Shown here: positions 51,434-61,833 of the stretch, piece after piece
Layout of the letters: every line of letters begins with the position of its first letter
How positions within the stretch are numbered: position 1 is the first letter of the stretch
DNA from: Candida dubliniensis CD36
Taxonomy: Eukaryota > Ascomycota > Pichiomycetes > Serinales > Debaryomycetaceae
Reading direction: 5' to 3'
NCBI RefSeq assembly: GCF_000026945.1
Contig: NC_012861.1
Coordinates: 372,001 to 436,000, forward strand
DNA length: 64,000 nucleotides
Position numbers and translations under genes: made by a program
The notes under the pieces: model-generated
What the model was told of the DNA's origin: nothing
What the model saw: only the letters and a program-made list of their open reading frames with translations
The model's database searches: none

Positions 51434-53854
51434 TTATTCTATTGTAGTAGGAATATTTGATAAATTGGCAAATAAAGTCACCAATTTTTCACTATTAAAT
51501 ACACTTTCAGAAGGTAAACCAAAATAAGAAGCATTTGGTAATGCTGTCATTAAAGCAATAATTGAAGGTCCAACAAATGATTCTTTAGATTTATTAATTA
51601 TTTCATCTTCTTGTTCAATTCTTGATTTTGATTCTTCAATATTTTTCACAGCTGATTTAGATTCTTCTTCATTAAATGAAAATGATGAACCACCACCACC
51701 ACCACCATTACTATTACTATTATTATAAGATAATTTACGTCGTTTAAATCGTTGTTGTAATTCATCTTCATCTTCTTCATCATCATCATCATAATCATCT
51801 TCTTCTTCTTTTTCTTCTTCGTAATCATTATAATCATTAATAATTCTTTTCCCATTTTGAAACCCACCATCATATTTACTTAATTCATTTTTCTTTATAA
51901 TATTTATATTATCTAATTTATATCGATCAGTAAATAAATCAATTGGATCATCATTTGGAAATAATTGTTCACATTTTTTAGTAAAACTATGAGTTATATC
52001 TAATGATAAAAATTTTGATGTAAATAAAATATATTTTTTATACAATTTTTTCAAATATTTTTTCAATAAAATGATTTTTTTTTCAATTTTTTTTCTAGTT
52101 ATTGGATCCAAATTAATTAATTTTAATTCTTCTTGTAAATTACTAATTTCTTTAGTAAAATTAGTATCAGATGATTGAATAATTGTTCTCATAATATCAA
52201 TATCATTAATCATAATTAAATAATTCAAATAATTTAATAAAAATTTCCCATTAGTAGGAAAATTTTTTTTACCAAGATCAAAAATTTTTAAAGCAGTTGA
52301 TTTTTTATCAGAATAATGTTCTAATAAAGCACTTTCAATAAATATTTCATAACCAATATTAATAAATTTTCTTGCTTGTTTAAAAACATTACGAGCTTCT
52401 TTAATTCCTTGTGAACGTTTACTAGCTATCATAAATTTAATATAAGTTAGAGTAATTGCATTTGATAAACGTTTTTGTTCATTTTCAAATGTCAATAATT
52501 GTTTGGAATCAGCTAATGAGATTCTATAAACTTGAGGAAGTTTGATTGATACTTCTTCTTCTTCATTAGTTCCATTTTGATCAACAGTATTATGATTAAC
52601 ATTAACATTAAGTTTTTGGATTTGATCTTTACCATTCTTATCTCCATCTTGTTCTTCATTATTTTCTTCGTTTGTTGTTGTTGTTGTTGTTGTTGTTGTG
52701 GTAGTAGTAGTAGGATCAATACGTTGTTTTAATTCGACAATTTGATTAGTCACAGAATTATAATCTTTTTGTAAACCATCAATTAAATTTTTAAACACAA
52801 TTTTGGCATTATTAAATGAATTATCTCTTTCATATAATTCTGCAAGTTGAAATGTAAGAAGCATACTTTTAGGATTTAAAACAAGTCCACCTTCTTTTAA
52901 AAGACGAATACTTTCTTGTAAATTACCTTCTTCATTTTGATTTAATAAATATTTAATATATTGGAACCAAATTTCTGGAATAAAAGGTAGAGCATAAGTA
53001 GCTTGTTTATAAACATATTGAATACGTTTATCATTTACAATTTCATCTTTTAATTCTAATTTATTTTGTTTTTCTAATTCTAACCATTTAAACCAATATT
53101 TTAATTGTTTAATAATATTTTCATCATTATGATCACCAGGATTTAAATTACGATTTAAATTCTTATCAGTAATACGATTAAATTCAGTATTCCAAGATCG
53201 AGCTAACATAAATTCACTTGATTTTTCTGATATAAATTTTGATGCTGTAATAGGATTTAATTCATTTTCCCATTTAGTATATTTAGACCAATTCATTTCA
53301 ATATTTTCTGTTGGTATAGTTAAAAATTTTTTATAAACTTTTCTAATTAAATCAATTTTTTGTTGTTGTTCCCAATTAGCATTAGGATTCCAATTTTGTA
53401 AAAATTCAATATAATCTTGCCATAAACTTTCACTAGTTATATCAATACCAACTTTATTAATGGCAAATTCAAATGCTTGAATCACTATAGATCGAGCTTT
53501 TTCTCCTCCAGTAATAAAATCAGTAACACTTCGAACATAATCAACATATAATCGACATAATTCAACATTATCAGTAATACTTAAACATTGTTGAAATAAA
53601 TTTTCAACTTTTTCTTTTTCATCACGATTTAATTCATATTTAATATATTTACACCATGAATTACCATCAAATTTAAAAATTTTTAAATATTTATTAAAAG
53701 TTTTCCGAACTTGTTCTTGATTATCTTTAATTATTAATTGATCAATTAATTTTTGCCATTTATTATAATCTAATGGATTCAATTCTAAATCATCTTCTAA
53801 TTGACCAATTTTATCAAGAGAAAGTCGTTTAGACTTATTCTGAGGGATAAACAT
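51434..53854 (-). CDS. RNA14: Cleavage/polyadenylation factor IA subunit Rna14
   Basis: This 806-residue CstF-77 homologue acts in the nucleus in mRNA 3'-end cleavage and polyadenylation, holding Rna15 and bridging to the rest of CF IA. HAT (half-a-TPR) repeats fill about 15-590, shown by repeated W..Y...E patterns such as WCKYIKYEL and LWQDYIEFL. A low-complexity Thr/Glu/Asn insert lies at about 380-435. The C-terminal tail GPSIIALMTALPNASYFG (about 762-779) fits the 'monkeytail' that grips the Rna15 hinge. A Lys/Asp/Glu-rich linker precedes it. RNA14 and SAM37 are divergent neighbours here as in S. cerevisiae, which supports both calls. Confidence 0.93.
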   Translation of the reverse strand: MFIPQNKSKRLSLDKIGQLEDDLELNPLDYNKWQKLIDQLIIKDNQEQVRKTFNKYLKIFKFDGNSWCKYIKYELNRDEKEKVENLFQQCLSITDNVELCRLYVDYVRSVTDFITGGEKARSIVIQAFEFAINKVGIDITSESLWQDYIEFLQNWNPNANWEQQQKIDLIRKVYKKFLTIPTENIEMNWSKYTKWENELNPITASKFISEKSSEFMLARSWNTEFNRITDKNLNRNLNPGDHNDENIIKQLKYWFKWLELEKQNKLELKDEIVNDKRIQYVYKQATYALPFIPEIWFQYIKYLLNQNEEGNLQESIRLLKEGGLVLNPKSMLLTFQLAELYERDNSFNNAKIVFKNLIDGLQKDYNSVTNQIVELKQRIDPTTTTTTTTTTTTTNEENNEEQDGDKNGKDQIQKLNVNVNHNTVDQNGTNEEEEVSIKLPQVYRISLADSKQLLTFENEQKRLSNAITLTYIKFMIASKRSQGIKEARNVFKQARKFINIGYEIFIESALLEHYSDKKSTALKIFDLGKKNFPTNGKFLLNYLNYLIMINDIDIMRTIIQSSDTNFTKEISNLQEELKLINLDPITRKKIEKKIILLKKYLKKLYKKYILFTSKFLSLDITHSFTKKCEQLFPNDDPIDLFTDRYKLDNINIIKKNELSKYDGGFQNGKRIINDYNDYEEEKEEEDDYDDDDEEDEDELQQRFKRRKLSYNNSNSNGGGGGGSSFSFNEEESKSAVKNIEESKSRIEQEDEIINKSKESFVGPSIIALMTALPNASYFGLPSESVFNSEKLVTLFANLSNIPTTIE

Positions 53855-54786
53855 AATAAAAAGTAATTATGTATATGGATTTGTAGTAGTAGTAGTAAGG
53901 CTAGGATGAATAATGAAAAGTGTGTTGCTGAGAATTAGATGAGAAACAGCCATCACTTTTTTTTTTCTTCTTCTTCTTCTTCTTTGCCTCTTTGCTTCTT
54001 CTTTGTTGGTTAAAATTGCTTGTGTGGAGATTTGGTTCAACAACAACAACAACAACGCGAGAGAAGTCGTGTATATCGCTCAATTCGTCTAATAAAAGTG
54101 ATTACAATAATCTACCAACAATATTATCAATCATTAAAGAAGTTACTTGTCAATCAAAGGAAAAAGCTAGAATTTGGGTATTTACTATTAATTTATTGAA
54201 TTATTTAATAACTGATTTTTGGGGAATAAGAATATACTTGGCGTAGTTAACATATATATATATATGTATATATACCCAAAGTTGAATTTGAGAAAGCAAC
54301 CTAATATCTACTTTTATCATTCATAATAACATATTATTGTTATTCTGTAATGTACTTACTAGTTTTATTGCCTGTATTTTCTATATAACTATATATTGAT
54401 TGACGGCAAGGCGTCAGAGATAGAGTATATATATATATATATGTGTGTGTCCAACTCTAGTGGTTTGATGCTACTCGGTAGTTCGGTAACCAAGAGACCT
54501 GAGAGATAGGTCAGGTTTTACCTAATTACCTCAACATATTGTGATTGTGATTATATAGAATTGTATTTACTGTATCTAATTATGAATACTATTATTATAT
54601 GGTGTTAATAATTGGTAGCTCACAGGGTAAGATATTTTTAATGAAAAACAAAAAACAAAAAACAAAAACAAAAAAGAAAAGCAATTATCCTCAAGATAGA
54701 TATCAAAACTTTTTTCATTTTACTTTCAATTGTATTCCTCCACCTCCACCCAATTTATTAAGTCTTATTAATTTGAATAATTTTCA
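53855..54786. promoter_or_regulatory. Divergent promoter RNA14/SAM37
   Basis: This 932-bp region separates two divergent genes. It has a T/CTT pyrimidine tract at 53957-53985, a (CAA)n run near 54038-54056, TA-rich runs near 54251-54275 and 54425-54441, and a small stem (GACCT/AGGTC) at 54496-54512. The plus-strand frame 53932-54245 is open and coding-like in its second half but has no ATG. Confidence 0.55.
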
Positions 54787-55884
54787 ATGCTACAATTACA
54801 TGTTTGGGGGAAAGATTATGAAATATCAATAATTTCACCATCATGTATTGCTTCAGCTATTTTATTAAATCAAATTTTAACTCCACAAAATATTGAATTT
54901 GAAATAATTCCATCAAATAATACCAATTTATCTAATATTAATCAATTACCAATATTAATTGATACTATTACTAATAAACAATATAATGGTTATAATCAAA
55001 TTGTTGAATTTATTGAATGGGAATATTTATTATCAAATGATTGTTTTAAAAATTTACAAGAACAAGAACAAAAACAAAAACAAAAACAAGAGAAATTAAT
55101 TAATAAAGGATTAATTAATTTATTAATAAATAAATTTGAATATATTAATCAATATAATTTATATTTAAATAATAAAAATTATGAAAATTATACAAGAAAG
55201 TTATTTTCTAATTATTTACCATTCCCAATGATGTATAATCAACCATCAAAATATTATGATCAAGCAAAAGAACAAGTGAAAATATTAGGATTATCATCAA
55301 AACAAAAAGTTGGTTTTTTCGATTTTGTTAATACAAATGGGAATAATGAACCAAGATCAGGATCAGAATTAGAATTAGAAGTGGCACAAACTGAATTATT
55401 TAATGATGAATTAAGTGATGAAGAGGATATTGAAGGTAATATTGCTATTAGTTCATTACATGAAAGACAATTATTAAAGAAATCAAAATCAAAACAAGTA
55501 TTAAAAGAATCAAGAAATTCTATGAGATGTTTAATTTTAATTAATCAATATATTGAAAAATTCAAAGAAATTTTCCATTTACAACAACAACAACAAGATC
55601 AACAAAATGAAGACAAAGAGTTTGGATTTATATTTAATAATTTGAAACCTAGTTCTAGTGAAATTTTATTTTATGGATATATTTTTTGTTTAATTAATGA
55701 AAATATACCTGATAGATTTATATTTAATTATTTGAAATTAAAACATAAATATATTTTGAAATTTGTTGAAAAATTTATAAATAATAATAAAATAAATGAA
55801 AATAAATTTAGAAATCCTATTGGGAAAGAAATACCAAATTTAATAAATGAAATTAAATATTGGATTGGTACAATTGATTATTAA
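54787..55884 (+). CDS. SAM37: Mitochondrial SAM complex subunit Sam37
   Basis: This 365-residue metaxin-like protein is part of the sorting and assembly machinery that inserts beta-barrel proteins into the mitochondrial outer membrane. The first 75 residues (LHVWGKDYEISIISPSCIA and the INQLPILID segment) match the GST-N-like start of yeast Sam37. The middle has an acidic, variable stretch (about 185-225) and Gln/Lys-rich runs. Length is close to the 327 residues of yeast Sam37. The ATG at 54787 fits this start. The divergent neighbour is RNA14. Confidence 0.85.
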   Translation: MLQLHVWGKDYEISIISPSCIASAILLNQILTPQNIEFEIIPSNNTNLSNINQLPILIDTITNKQYNGYNQIVEFIEWEYLLSNDCFKNLQEQEQKQKQKQEKLINKGLINLLINKFEYINQYNLYLNNKNYENYTRKLFSNYLPFPMMYNQPSKYYDQAKEQVKILGLSSKQKVGFFDFVNTNGNNEPRSGSELELEVAQTELFNDELSDEEDIEGNIAISSLHERQLLKKSKSKQVLKESRNSMRCLILINQYIEKFKEIFHLQQQQQDQQNEDKEFGFIFNNLKPSSSEILFYGYIFCLINENIPDRFIFNYLKLKHKYILKFVEKFINNNKINENKFRNPIGKEIPNLINEIKYWIGTIDY

Positions 55885-55941
55885 GAATAGATGATTATAT
55901 ATAGAGTGTAAATAGTGAATAGTAAATAGTCATAGTCATAT

Positions 55942-55969
55942 GATATTGATATTGATATTGATATTGATA
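55942..55969. repeat. (GATATT)n repeat
   Basis: Four to five copies of GATATT/ATTGAT in the gap after SAM37. Confidence 0.8.
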
Positions 55970-56927
55970 CTTGTGTAAAAAGATATACACTCACACACAC
56001 ACACACTGAGAGAGATAGAGAGTGCGTGTGTATATTAAATTGATTCTCATTATCAACAGAAAGTAAAATAAGAAAAATTTTTCACTTCACTTTACTTTAC
56101 TCTTTCTTTCTTTCTATCTTTCTTTCTATCTTTATAAACTAATATATATCAACATATTTATATATATATATATATATATATTGATTCAATTCATATGTAG
56201 ACTTTATATAAATCTTGGCAATCTTGCATAGTTTCATTTATTTCACAATTTATCAATGTAATAAATGATGGAGATTTTTATTCTTTGCCATAAATCAAAC
56301 TTTCAAGTTCATATTAATTAGATATCTTTTTTTTTATATATTTCTTTATTTATTGATTTATTGATTAATAATTTAAGATTATTTTAACCTAAAAAAAAAA
56401 AAGAGTTTATTATTTAATTAATTACCAACTTACAAATTTAATAGATTGTGGTTTAAGGGGATGGACAGGATTGGTTAAAAAAAAAAACAAAAAAGCAGAA
56501 TTTGTTACCCGTCGGATAAAATATGATTCCCCCCCCCAAAAAAAAAACAAAAAAAAACAAAACAAAACAAAACAAATAAATAGATGAATTTATTTTACTT
56601 CTACAATTATTGTGTTAAATAGAATACTGTTCATTCTAATTATCCTTCCAAATCATTTTCTTTCCATTCCTTTACCTTTCCTTTCCATCGGCATTAAAAA
56701 AATGAAAAAATTTTCTTTTCTTTTCCTTTTGGTGTGAATTCTATTTGATTTGATTTGATTTGATTAACAGAATGTGCGTGTCTGCGTGGTTTGTTTTGAT
56801 TTGATTCTTTCTTTCTTTTTTTTCTTTCTTTGAGTATATAAATATATAAACTTCCCTCTCCCTTCCCTCCATCCCTCCATTCTTCTTCTTCTTCTTCTTC
56901 TTCTTTTTATCTAACATTATAACTTCA

Positions 56928-56960
56928 TACATATATACATATATACATATATACATATAT
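56928..56960. repeat. ATACATAT tandem units upstream of PSG1
   Basis: Four tandem 8-base units lie in the presumed 5' leader, ending 8 bp before the ATG. Confidence 0.8.
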
Positions 56961-56967
56961 TGTAATC

Positions 56968-58392
56968 ATGAAAGTATCAATATTAACAACTTCATTACTA
57001 TTCATTCTTCTAACCAATGGTGCTACTATTCTCGATGATTATTTCCCAAAAGAAACTCCGGCACCAACTCCAACATTAACTACCAAATCAAATCCAGAAT
57101 TACATATTTCACCTTCAATAAATCTTTTCAAACGTATTAGAGAAGTTATTATCAATAAAGATTATGCTAAAAATCAAGCAGCTAAAACTCAATCTTCTTC
57201 TTCTACAATAACTCCACCTCCTAAATGGGTTCGTACTTTAAATGATGGGAAAGTTGAAATAGTTACTCCAACAATCATTGAAGGAGTTACATTTAATGCT
57301 CAACCACCTACTACAACTAATGGATTAGAATATTGGGTATCATTAAAAGATGATGGATCACCTAAAACCATTAAACCTCAAATGAAAAATGGTCAAATAA
57401 AGAATGGACGTCCTGATTATAGTACTTGGTTTCAAACTGCTACTACTATTGTTTATAATAAAGAACAATTAAAAGCTCATAATATGGCTGATGATGAAAT
57501 ATTTGAAGAAATTAAATATATTCCTGAATCAGATTTACAAGATCATTTATTAAATCCAATTATTAGATGTACTCCTGATAGATATAAAAAAAAGGGAATT
57601 GGTAAAGATAAATCAACTGAACCATTTTGTACTCCTAAAGATGATGCAAGATTAACTAAAGATAAAACTTATTTTATTACTTGGTATTCAAGATTTTTCG
57701 ATGAAAATAAAGTAAATAAAGTTAGAATTCATTTATCTAATATTAAAGAAAGTTTAAAACAAAAAGGATTGAAAAAAAGACAATCACAACAAAATAATAA
57801 TAATAAATTGATTGAATTAATAGATAAACGATCAAAAGTTCTTGAAATGGGAGGGAAAGTTGAAGATTTTTCATTTTTTTCATCAGATTGGATTTCTAAT
57901 GATCAAGGTTATTATCCATTATTTATTGATGAAAATTGGTTTGGATCAGAATATTGGAAAAAAATATTAATTTCAATTCAACCAGATAATATACCTAATG
58001 ATCAATTTAATTTTTTAGAAAATTCTATCGTTGTAGAAATTTGGAAAGGAGTTAAAGTATCAAAAGATCATTTAATTGATTTAAAAAAATTAGAAGAAAA
58101 ATATTCTAATAGAAATATGCATGATTTTGAAATTGATCAAGGTATTGATTTTGAAAAATATATGATTATGATGGCTTTACCAACTTGTGTTTTAATTTTT
58201 GGTATTGGTATGTGGTTATTTGTTACCATTAATAAAATTGATTTAAGTAATATTAAAAAAAGAAAATTTGCTAGAGAAAATACAACTCATAAAAAGATCC
58301 CTTTTAAAAGTAAAAAAAAAATTAATAAAGATTATGATTATGATCATTTACCTCAATTTAATACTGAACTTGATGAATTAAAACATGATTAA
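56968..58392 (+). CDS. PSG1: Psg1-like Golgi membrane protein (Pma1 stabilisation)
   Basis: This 474-residue type I membrane protein has a signal peptide at about 1-18 and one membrane span at about 393-418, leaving a basic cytosolic tail. The luminal part matches yeast Psg1 (YKL077W) as recalled: VTPTIIEGVTF, WVSLKDDGSPKTIKP, GRPDYSTWF, KAHNM, NPIIRCTPDRY, EPFCTP and KTYFITWYSRFF. Psg1 acts in the Golgi to stabilise the plasma-membrane proton pump Pma1 and is cut by Kex2. A dibasic KKR at 269-271, just before a Gln/Asn linker, is a likely Kex2 site. The ATG at 56968 gives the signal peptide. Confidence 0.88.
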   Translation: MKVSILTTSLLFILLTNGATILDDYFPKETPAPTPTLTTKSNPELHISPSINLFKRIREVIINKDYAKNQAAKTQSSSSTITPPPKWVRTLNDGKVEIVTPTIIEGVTFNAQPPTTTNGLEYWVSLKDDGSPKTIKPQMKNGQIKNGRPDYSTWFQTATTIVYNKEQLKAHNMADDEIFEEIKYIPESDLQDHLLNPIIRCTPDRYKKKGIGKDKSTEPFCTPKDDARLTKDKTYFITWYSRFFDENKVNKVRIHLSNIKESLKQKGLKKRQSQQNNNNKLIELIDKRSKVLEMGGKVEDFSFFSSDWISNDQGYYPLFIDENWFGSEYWKKILISIQPDNIPNDQFNFLENSIVVEIWKGVKVSKDHLIDLKKLEEKYSNRNMHDFEIDQGIDFEKYMIMMALPTCVLIFGIGMWLFVTINKIDLSNIKKRKFARENTTHKKIPFKSKKKINKDYDYDHLPQFNTELDELKHD

Positions 58393-58595
58393 GTTGAATC
58401 TGACAGTGTTTGGGGGCGGTTAAACATAGAATATTCTTGTTTGTTTTTTTTTTTTTTTTTTTTTGTTAGTATTTGTATAGTATGAAAGTTTTTAATTTAC
58501 TATTAACCAAATAGTTTAACTTCTGGTGTAGTTAAAGAAAGATTTGAAAGAAATAATTAGTGATTAAAAGTAAAAGAATTGAAGTGAGGCAAATT

Positions 58596-58620
58596 GGTGG
58601 TGGTGGTGGTGGTGGTGGTG
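58596..58620. repeat. (GGT)n microsatellite
   Basis: About eight GGT units in non-coding DNA. Confidence 0.85.
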
Positions 58621-58979
58621 CATACATGGTTGGTTTGTTGGTTGGTTGATAATAAGAATTATTTGATAACCACCAAGGTTTGAGACTTAATCAAAGCATA
58701 ATAATAATAATAATAATATTTTTAGTTATATAAATAAGAAGAAGAAGAAGGACAAGAAGATTGATTGATTGATTCTATCATTTCTTTTGTAAGATTGTTA
58801 ATTTTTAATAACCCACCCAAGGTATATTATCATTTGGAAGTTTCTACTGTTTTAATATATAGATTTTAAACAACAACCAACAAGTTGGTAAAGAAGAATT
58901 ATTATTAGTTTGAATAGTTTGTATCAGGTGACTTCGGTATTTCTGGAAATCAATTTTTAACCCTTTGTACATAACAATA

Positions 58980-59011
<32 letters not shown>
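58980..59011. repeat. (ATC)n microsatellite
   Basis: About ten ATC units in the ZRT3 upstream region. Confidence 0.85.
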
Positions 59012-59286
59012 CAATCATTATCATCACTATATAAAGAGAAGACCATTTTTTTTTTTTCATCATCTTCATCACCTTAACAGAAAAGAAAAGAAAAGAATAA
59101 GCAAAATCAAAATCAAAAGCAAGAGAATTCAATTCAACTACTATTCAATATTATTTATTCAAATATCAACAACTCTTTCATAAAGAAAGTATTTCATTTT
59201 CAATTTACATACCTTTCAATTTATAATTCTTAAAATCTTGATTTTATATCTAAACAATCATTTAATATAATATAATATAATTTAAT

Positions 59287-61221
59287 ATGATTGAATTATT
59301 TGAAAATTTATCTCAAAGTTGGTTATTAATATTAATTTCATCAAGTTTATGTATATTAGGTACATTAATAATATTAATTGATGATATTTATTATTTTTGT
59401 TTACCTAAATTTATTACATCAAAATTTAAAATTCAAATTAAACAAAATTATAAATTTTTAAATGGTTCATTAGCTTTTAGTTCTGGTTGTTTAATTTTCA
59501 CTTCTTTATATCGTTTATTACCAAGTGCTAATGAATATTTATCCAATAACAATAACAACAACAAACATAATAGCACTATTATAGAATTCAAAAATCAACA
59601 ACAACAACAACCAGAACAACAACCAGAACAACAACCAGATATTGTGAATCATCAATGGAATCAATTCATATTAATATTTTCATATATAATAGGAATATTA
59701 ATTTGTTTAACTTTTAATTATATATTACATTTATTAACTAGTGAAAGTGTTGTTCATTGTAATCATGGAGGTGATGTTAATACTGCTCCTACTACTGAAA
59801 ATCTTGACATTAATGGTGATCTTGAAAATCAGATTGGACATGACTATCATCATCATCATCATCATCATGAGGATACATTGATTAATGATGGTTATAATGG
59901 ATTAGAAAGAACTATAACAGGAGAGACTAACAATAATAATAATAATAATAATGTGACTGAAACTACTCCATTAATTAATAATAACAAAACTAAAACTAAA
60001 ACTAAAACCAAAATTACTAAAAAAAGAAAATCAATAATTGAATTAATTTTAAAACATGATGATATTGAAGATGGATTAGGTGGTGAATGTAAAGGTTATT
60101 CATCAGCAGAATTATGTACTTTCCATAACAATAATAATAATATTAATAATCATCATCATCATCATCATCATTTAATTCTGAATAAATTAAATAATAATGA
60201 ATGTGATAGTAATATTAGTAATGAATGTTGTGATAATTATTCCGAAGAGCATGAGGAAGATGAAGATGAAGAGAGTGATGATAATAATAATTGTGATCAT
60301 TCAATTCATCAAATTCAACAATTACATTATTGTGAAATTCCAACTTTATCTCAAGAATTAATTGAACATAATAATAATAATAATAATGTCAATGTCAATA
60401 CTTGTTTATATCCACCAATACTACAAGAATCATCAAAAAATGATATTGATGATTCACCAAATACCATTAATGAATATAATGGTGGTAGTAATTACAACAA
60501 CAACAACAACAACAATGGTAATGATGATGATATTGATATTGATATTGATATTGATCCATTATATTCAATTCATTCAAAATCATCACATAGTCTTCATTCT
60601 CATACTCATAGCCATAGCCATAGCCATAGTCATAGTCATAGTCATAGTAAATCTCATGAATCTCATAAAATTGATCATCATCATCATATAAATTCACCAT
60701 TTTCTCGATTATTAACTATAAGTATTCAAACTACATTAGCTATAACATTACATAAATTACCTGAAGGTTTTATAACTTTTATAACAACAGAAACAAATCC
60801 TCAATTAGGTTTATCAATATTTATAAGTTTATTAATTCATAATTTTACTGAAGGATTTTCAATATGTTTACCATTATATTATTCAATGAATAATTCAATT
60901 AAATTTCCAAAATTAAAATCAATTTTAATAAGTTCAATTTTAGGTGGATTATCTCAACCATTAGGAGCTATATTAGGTTATTTATTCTTATTACATAACA
61001 ACAATAACCATAACCATAGGAATGATGGTGATGTTGATATTGATATTGATAAATTGAATCGAATATTTGGTATTACTATGGCTATAACTAGTGGATTTTT
61101 AACAGTTATTTCATTATCTATGTATGGTAGTAGTGTATCATTTGGTGGGAATATTAATTTTGTAATGACTTGGTGTATAATTGGTATTAGTGTTATTGGA
61201 ATAACATCAATTTTAACATGA
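59287..61221 (+). CDS. ZRT3: Vacuolar ZIP-family zinc transporter Zrt3
   Basis: This 644-residue ZIP transporter is expected to release stored zinc from the vacuole to the cytosol. Three membrane spans are in the first 155 residues (about 10-30, 55-75 and 125-150). Five more fill about 475-644. The ZIP metal site is seen as HKLPEG (His489) and HNFTEG (His518) in adjacent spans. Between the halves lies a 310-residue loop with four His clusters and a long alternating His-Ser run at about 439-457, plus Asn and Asp-Ile repeats; such loops bind or sense zinc in ZIP proteins. The N-terminal IDDIYYFCLPKF fits Zrt3. The ATG at 59287 is unambiguous. Confidence 0.9.
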   Translation: MIELFENLSQSWLLILISSSLCILGTLIILIDDIYYFCLPKFITSKFKIQIKQNYKFLNGSLAFSSGCLIFTSLYRLLPSANEYLSNNNNNNKHNSTIIEFKNQQQQQPEQQPEQQPDIVNHQWNQFILIFSYIIGILICLTFNYILHLLTSESVVHCNHGGDVNTAPTTENLDINGDLENQIGHDYHHHHHHHEDTLINDGYNGLERTITGETNNNNNNNNVTETTPLINNNKTKTKTKTKITKKRKSIIELILKHDDIEDGLGGECKGYSSAELCTFHNNNNNINNHHHHHHHLILNKLNNNECDSNISNECCDNYSEEHEEDEDEESDDNNNCDHSIHQIQQLHYCEIPTLSQELIEHNNNNNNVNVNTCLYPPILQESSKNDIDDSPNTINEYNGGSNYNNNNNNNGNDDDIDIDIDIDPLYSIHSKSSHSLHSHTHSHSHSHSHSHSHSKSHESHKIDHHHHINSPFSRLLTISIQTTLAITLHKLPEGFITFITTETNPQLGLSIFISLLIHNFTEGFSICLPLYYSMNNSIKFPKLKSILISSILGGLSQPLGAILGYLFLLHNNNNHNHRNDGDVDIDIDKLNRIFGITMAITSGFLTVISLSMYGSSVSFGGNINFVMTWCIIGISVIGITSILT

Positions 61222-61503
61222 GCCACTGGGGGAGGGGGTAGGGTTTTTTTGCTATTATAAAGCTATTTCTTAGAATTAATGGAAACCAGAATTAGTGGAA
61301 GAGAAGTAGAGTGGGAGTTATGATTACTCTTTACATCTTTCTACTTTACAAACCATCAATTTTTTTGGTTCCATGACACATAATAATAATAATAATAATA
61401 ATATTCTTATATTATAAATATCTTATATATATATATATATTATCATCATTAATCAATTAATTTATAATTATATCTTCTTTCATAACTTGTGTCTTTTCAA
61501 TTC

Positions 61504-61540
<37 letters not shown>

Positions 61541-61833
61541 AAAATTCCAAAAAAAAAAAAAAAAAATGGAAAATGGATATTGGAAAATGGAAAATGGATT
61601 GGGGGGTATTAAAAATGAATTCAGTTACAGTTACAGTTACAGTAACAGTAATAATGATAATACCAATATGAAAATCAATCAATCAAACTTCAAAAAGAAT
61701 AAAATTGAATACATCTTTTTAATTTTTAATCATTAATTGTACCCAATTCCCCCAATTCCTCCAACTCCAACTCCAACTCCAACTCCAACTCCAACTCCAA
61801 CTTCAAAAAAAAAAAAAAAACAAGAAAGTGTCA
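61222..61833. other. Convergent 3' region with simple repeats
   Basis: This 612-bp gap is between the ends of ZRT3 and the EDC gene. It holds a G-run cluster at 61226-61243, (AAT)n at 61381-61403, two long A-runs (about 61510-61537 and 61549-61566), (AGTTAC)n at 61622-61645 and (CCAACT)n at 61761-61802. No gene is seen; short frames across the A-runs are spurious. Confidence 0.65.
61761..61802. repeat. (CCAACT)7 hexanucleotide repeat
   Basis: Seven near-perfect tandem units, 32 bp before the EDC stop codon on the minus strand, so probably within its 3' UTR. Confidence 0.9.

Larger units (their letters stand above)
55885..56967. promoter_or_regulatory. PSG1 promoter region, repeat-rich
   Basis: This 1.08-kb region holds a GATATT run at 55942-55969, (TA)n at 56158-56181, A- and C-runs near 56391-56402 and 56530-56560, (TTC)n near 56881-56905, and ATACATAT units at 56928-56960 up to the PSG1 ATG. 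No gene is seen. Confidence 0.6.
58393..59286. promoter_or_regulatory. ZRT3 promoter region
   Basis: This 894-bp region has a T-run near 58446-58464, (GGT)n at 58596-58620, (ATC)n at 58980-59011, and TAATA runs next to the ATG. Two ACCTT half-sites (59071 and near 59212) resemble one arm of the Zap1/Csr1 zinc element ACCTTNAAGGT, but no full palindrome was found. Confidence 0.5.

Noticed and set aside
54459..54534. Possible tRNA-like hairpins in the RNA14/SAM37 gap
   Set aside because: Small stems such as GACCT/AGGTC exist, but there is no acceptor stem or TTCGA-type T-loop.
59071..59216. Zinc-responsive element upstream of ZRT3
   Set aside because: Only ACCTT half-sites were found, not the full ACCTTNAAGGT palindrome.
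61489..61671. Short Lys-rich frame across A-runs
   Set aside because: It is created by poly(A) tracts in a 3' region and has no protein-like content.
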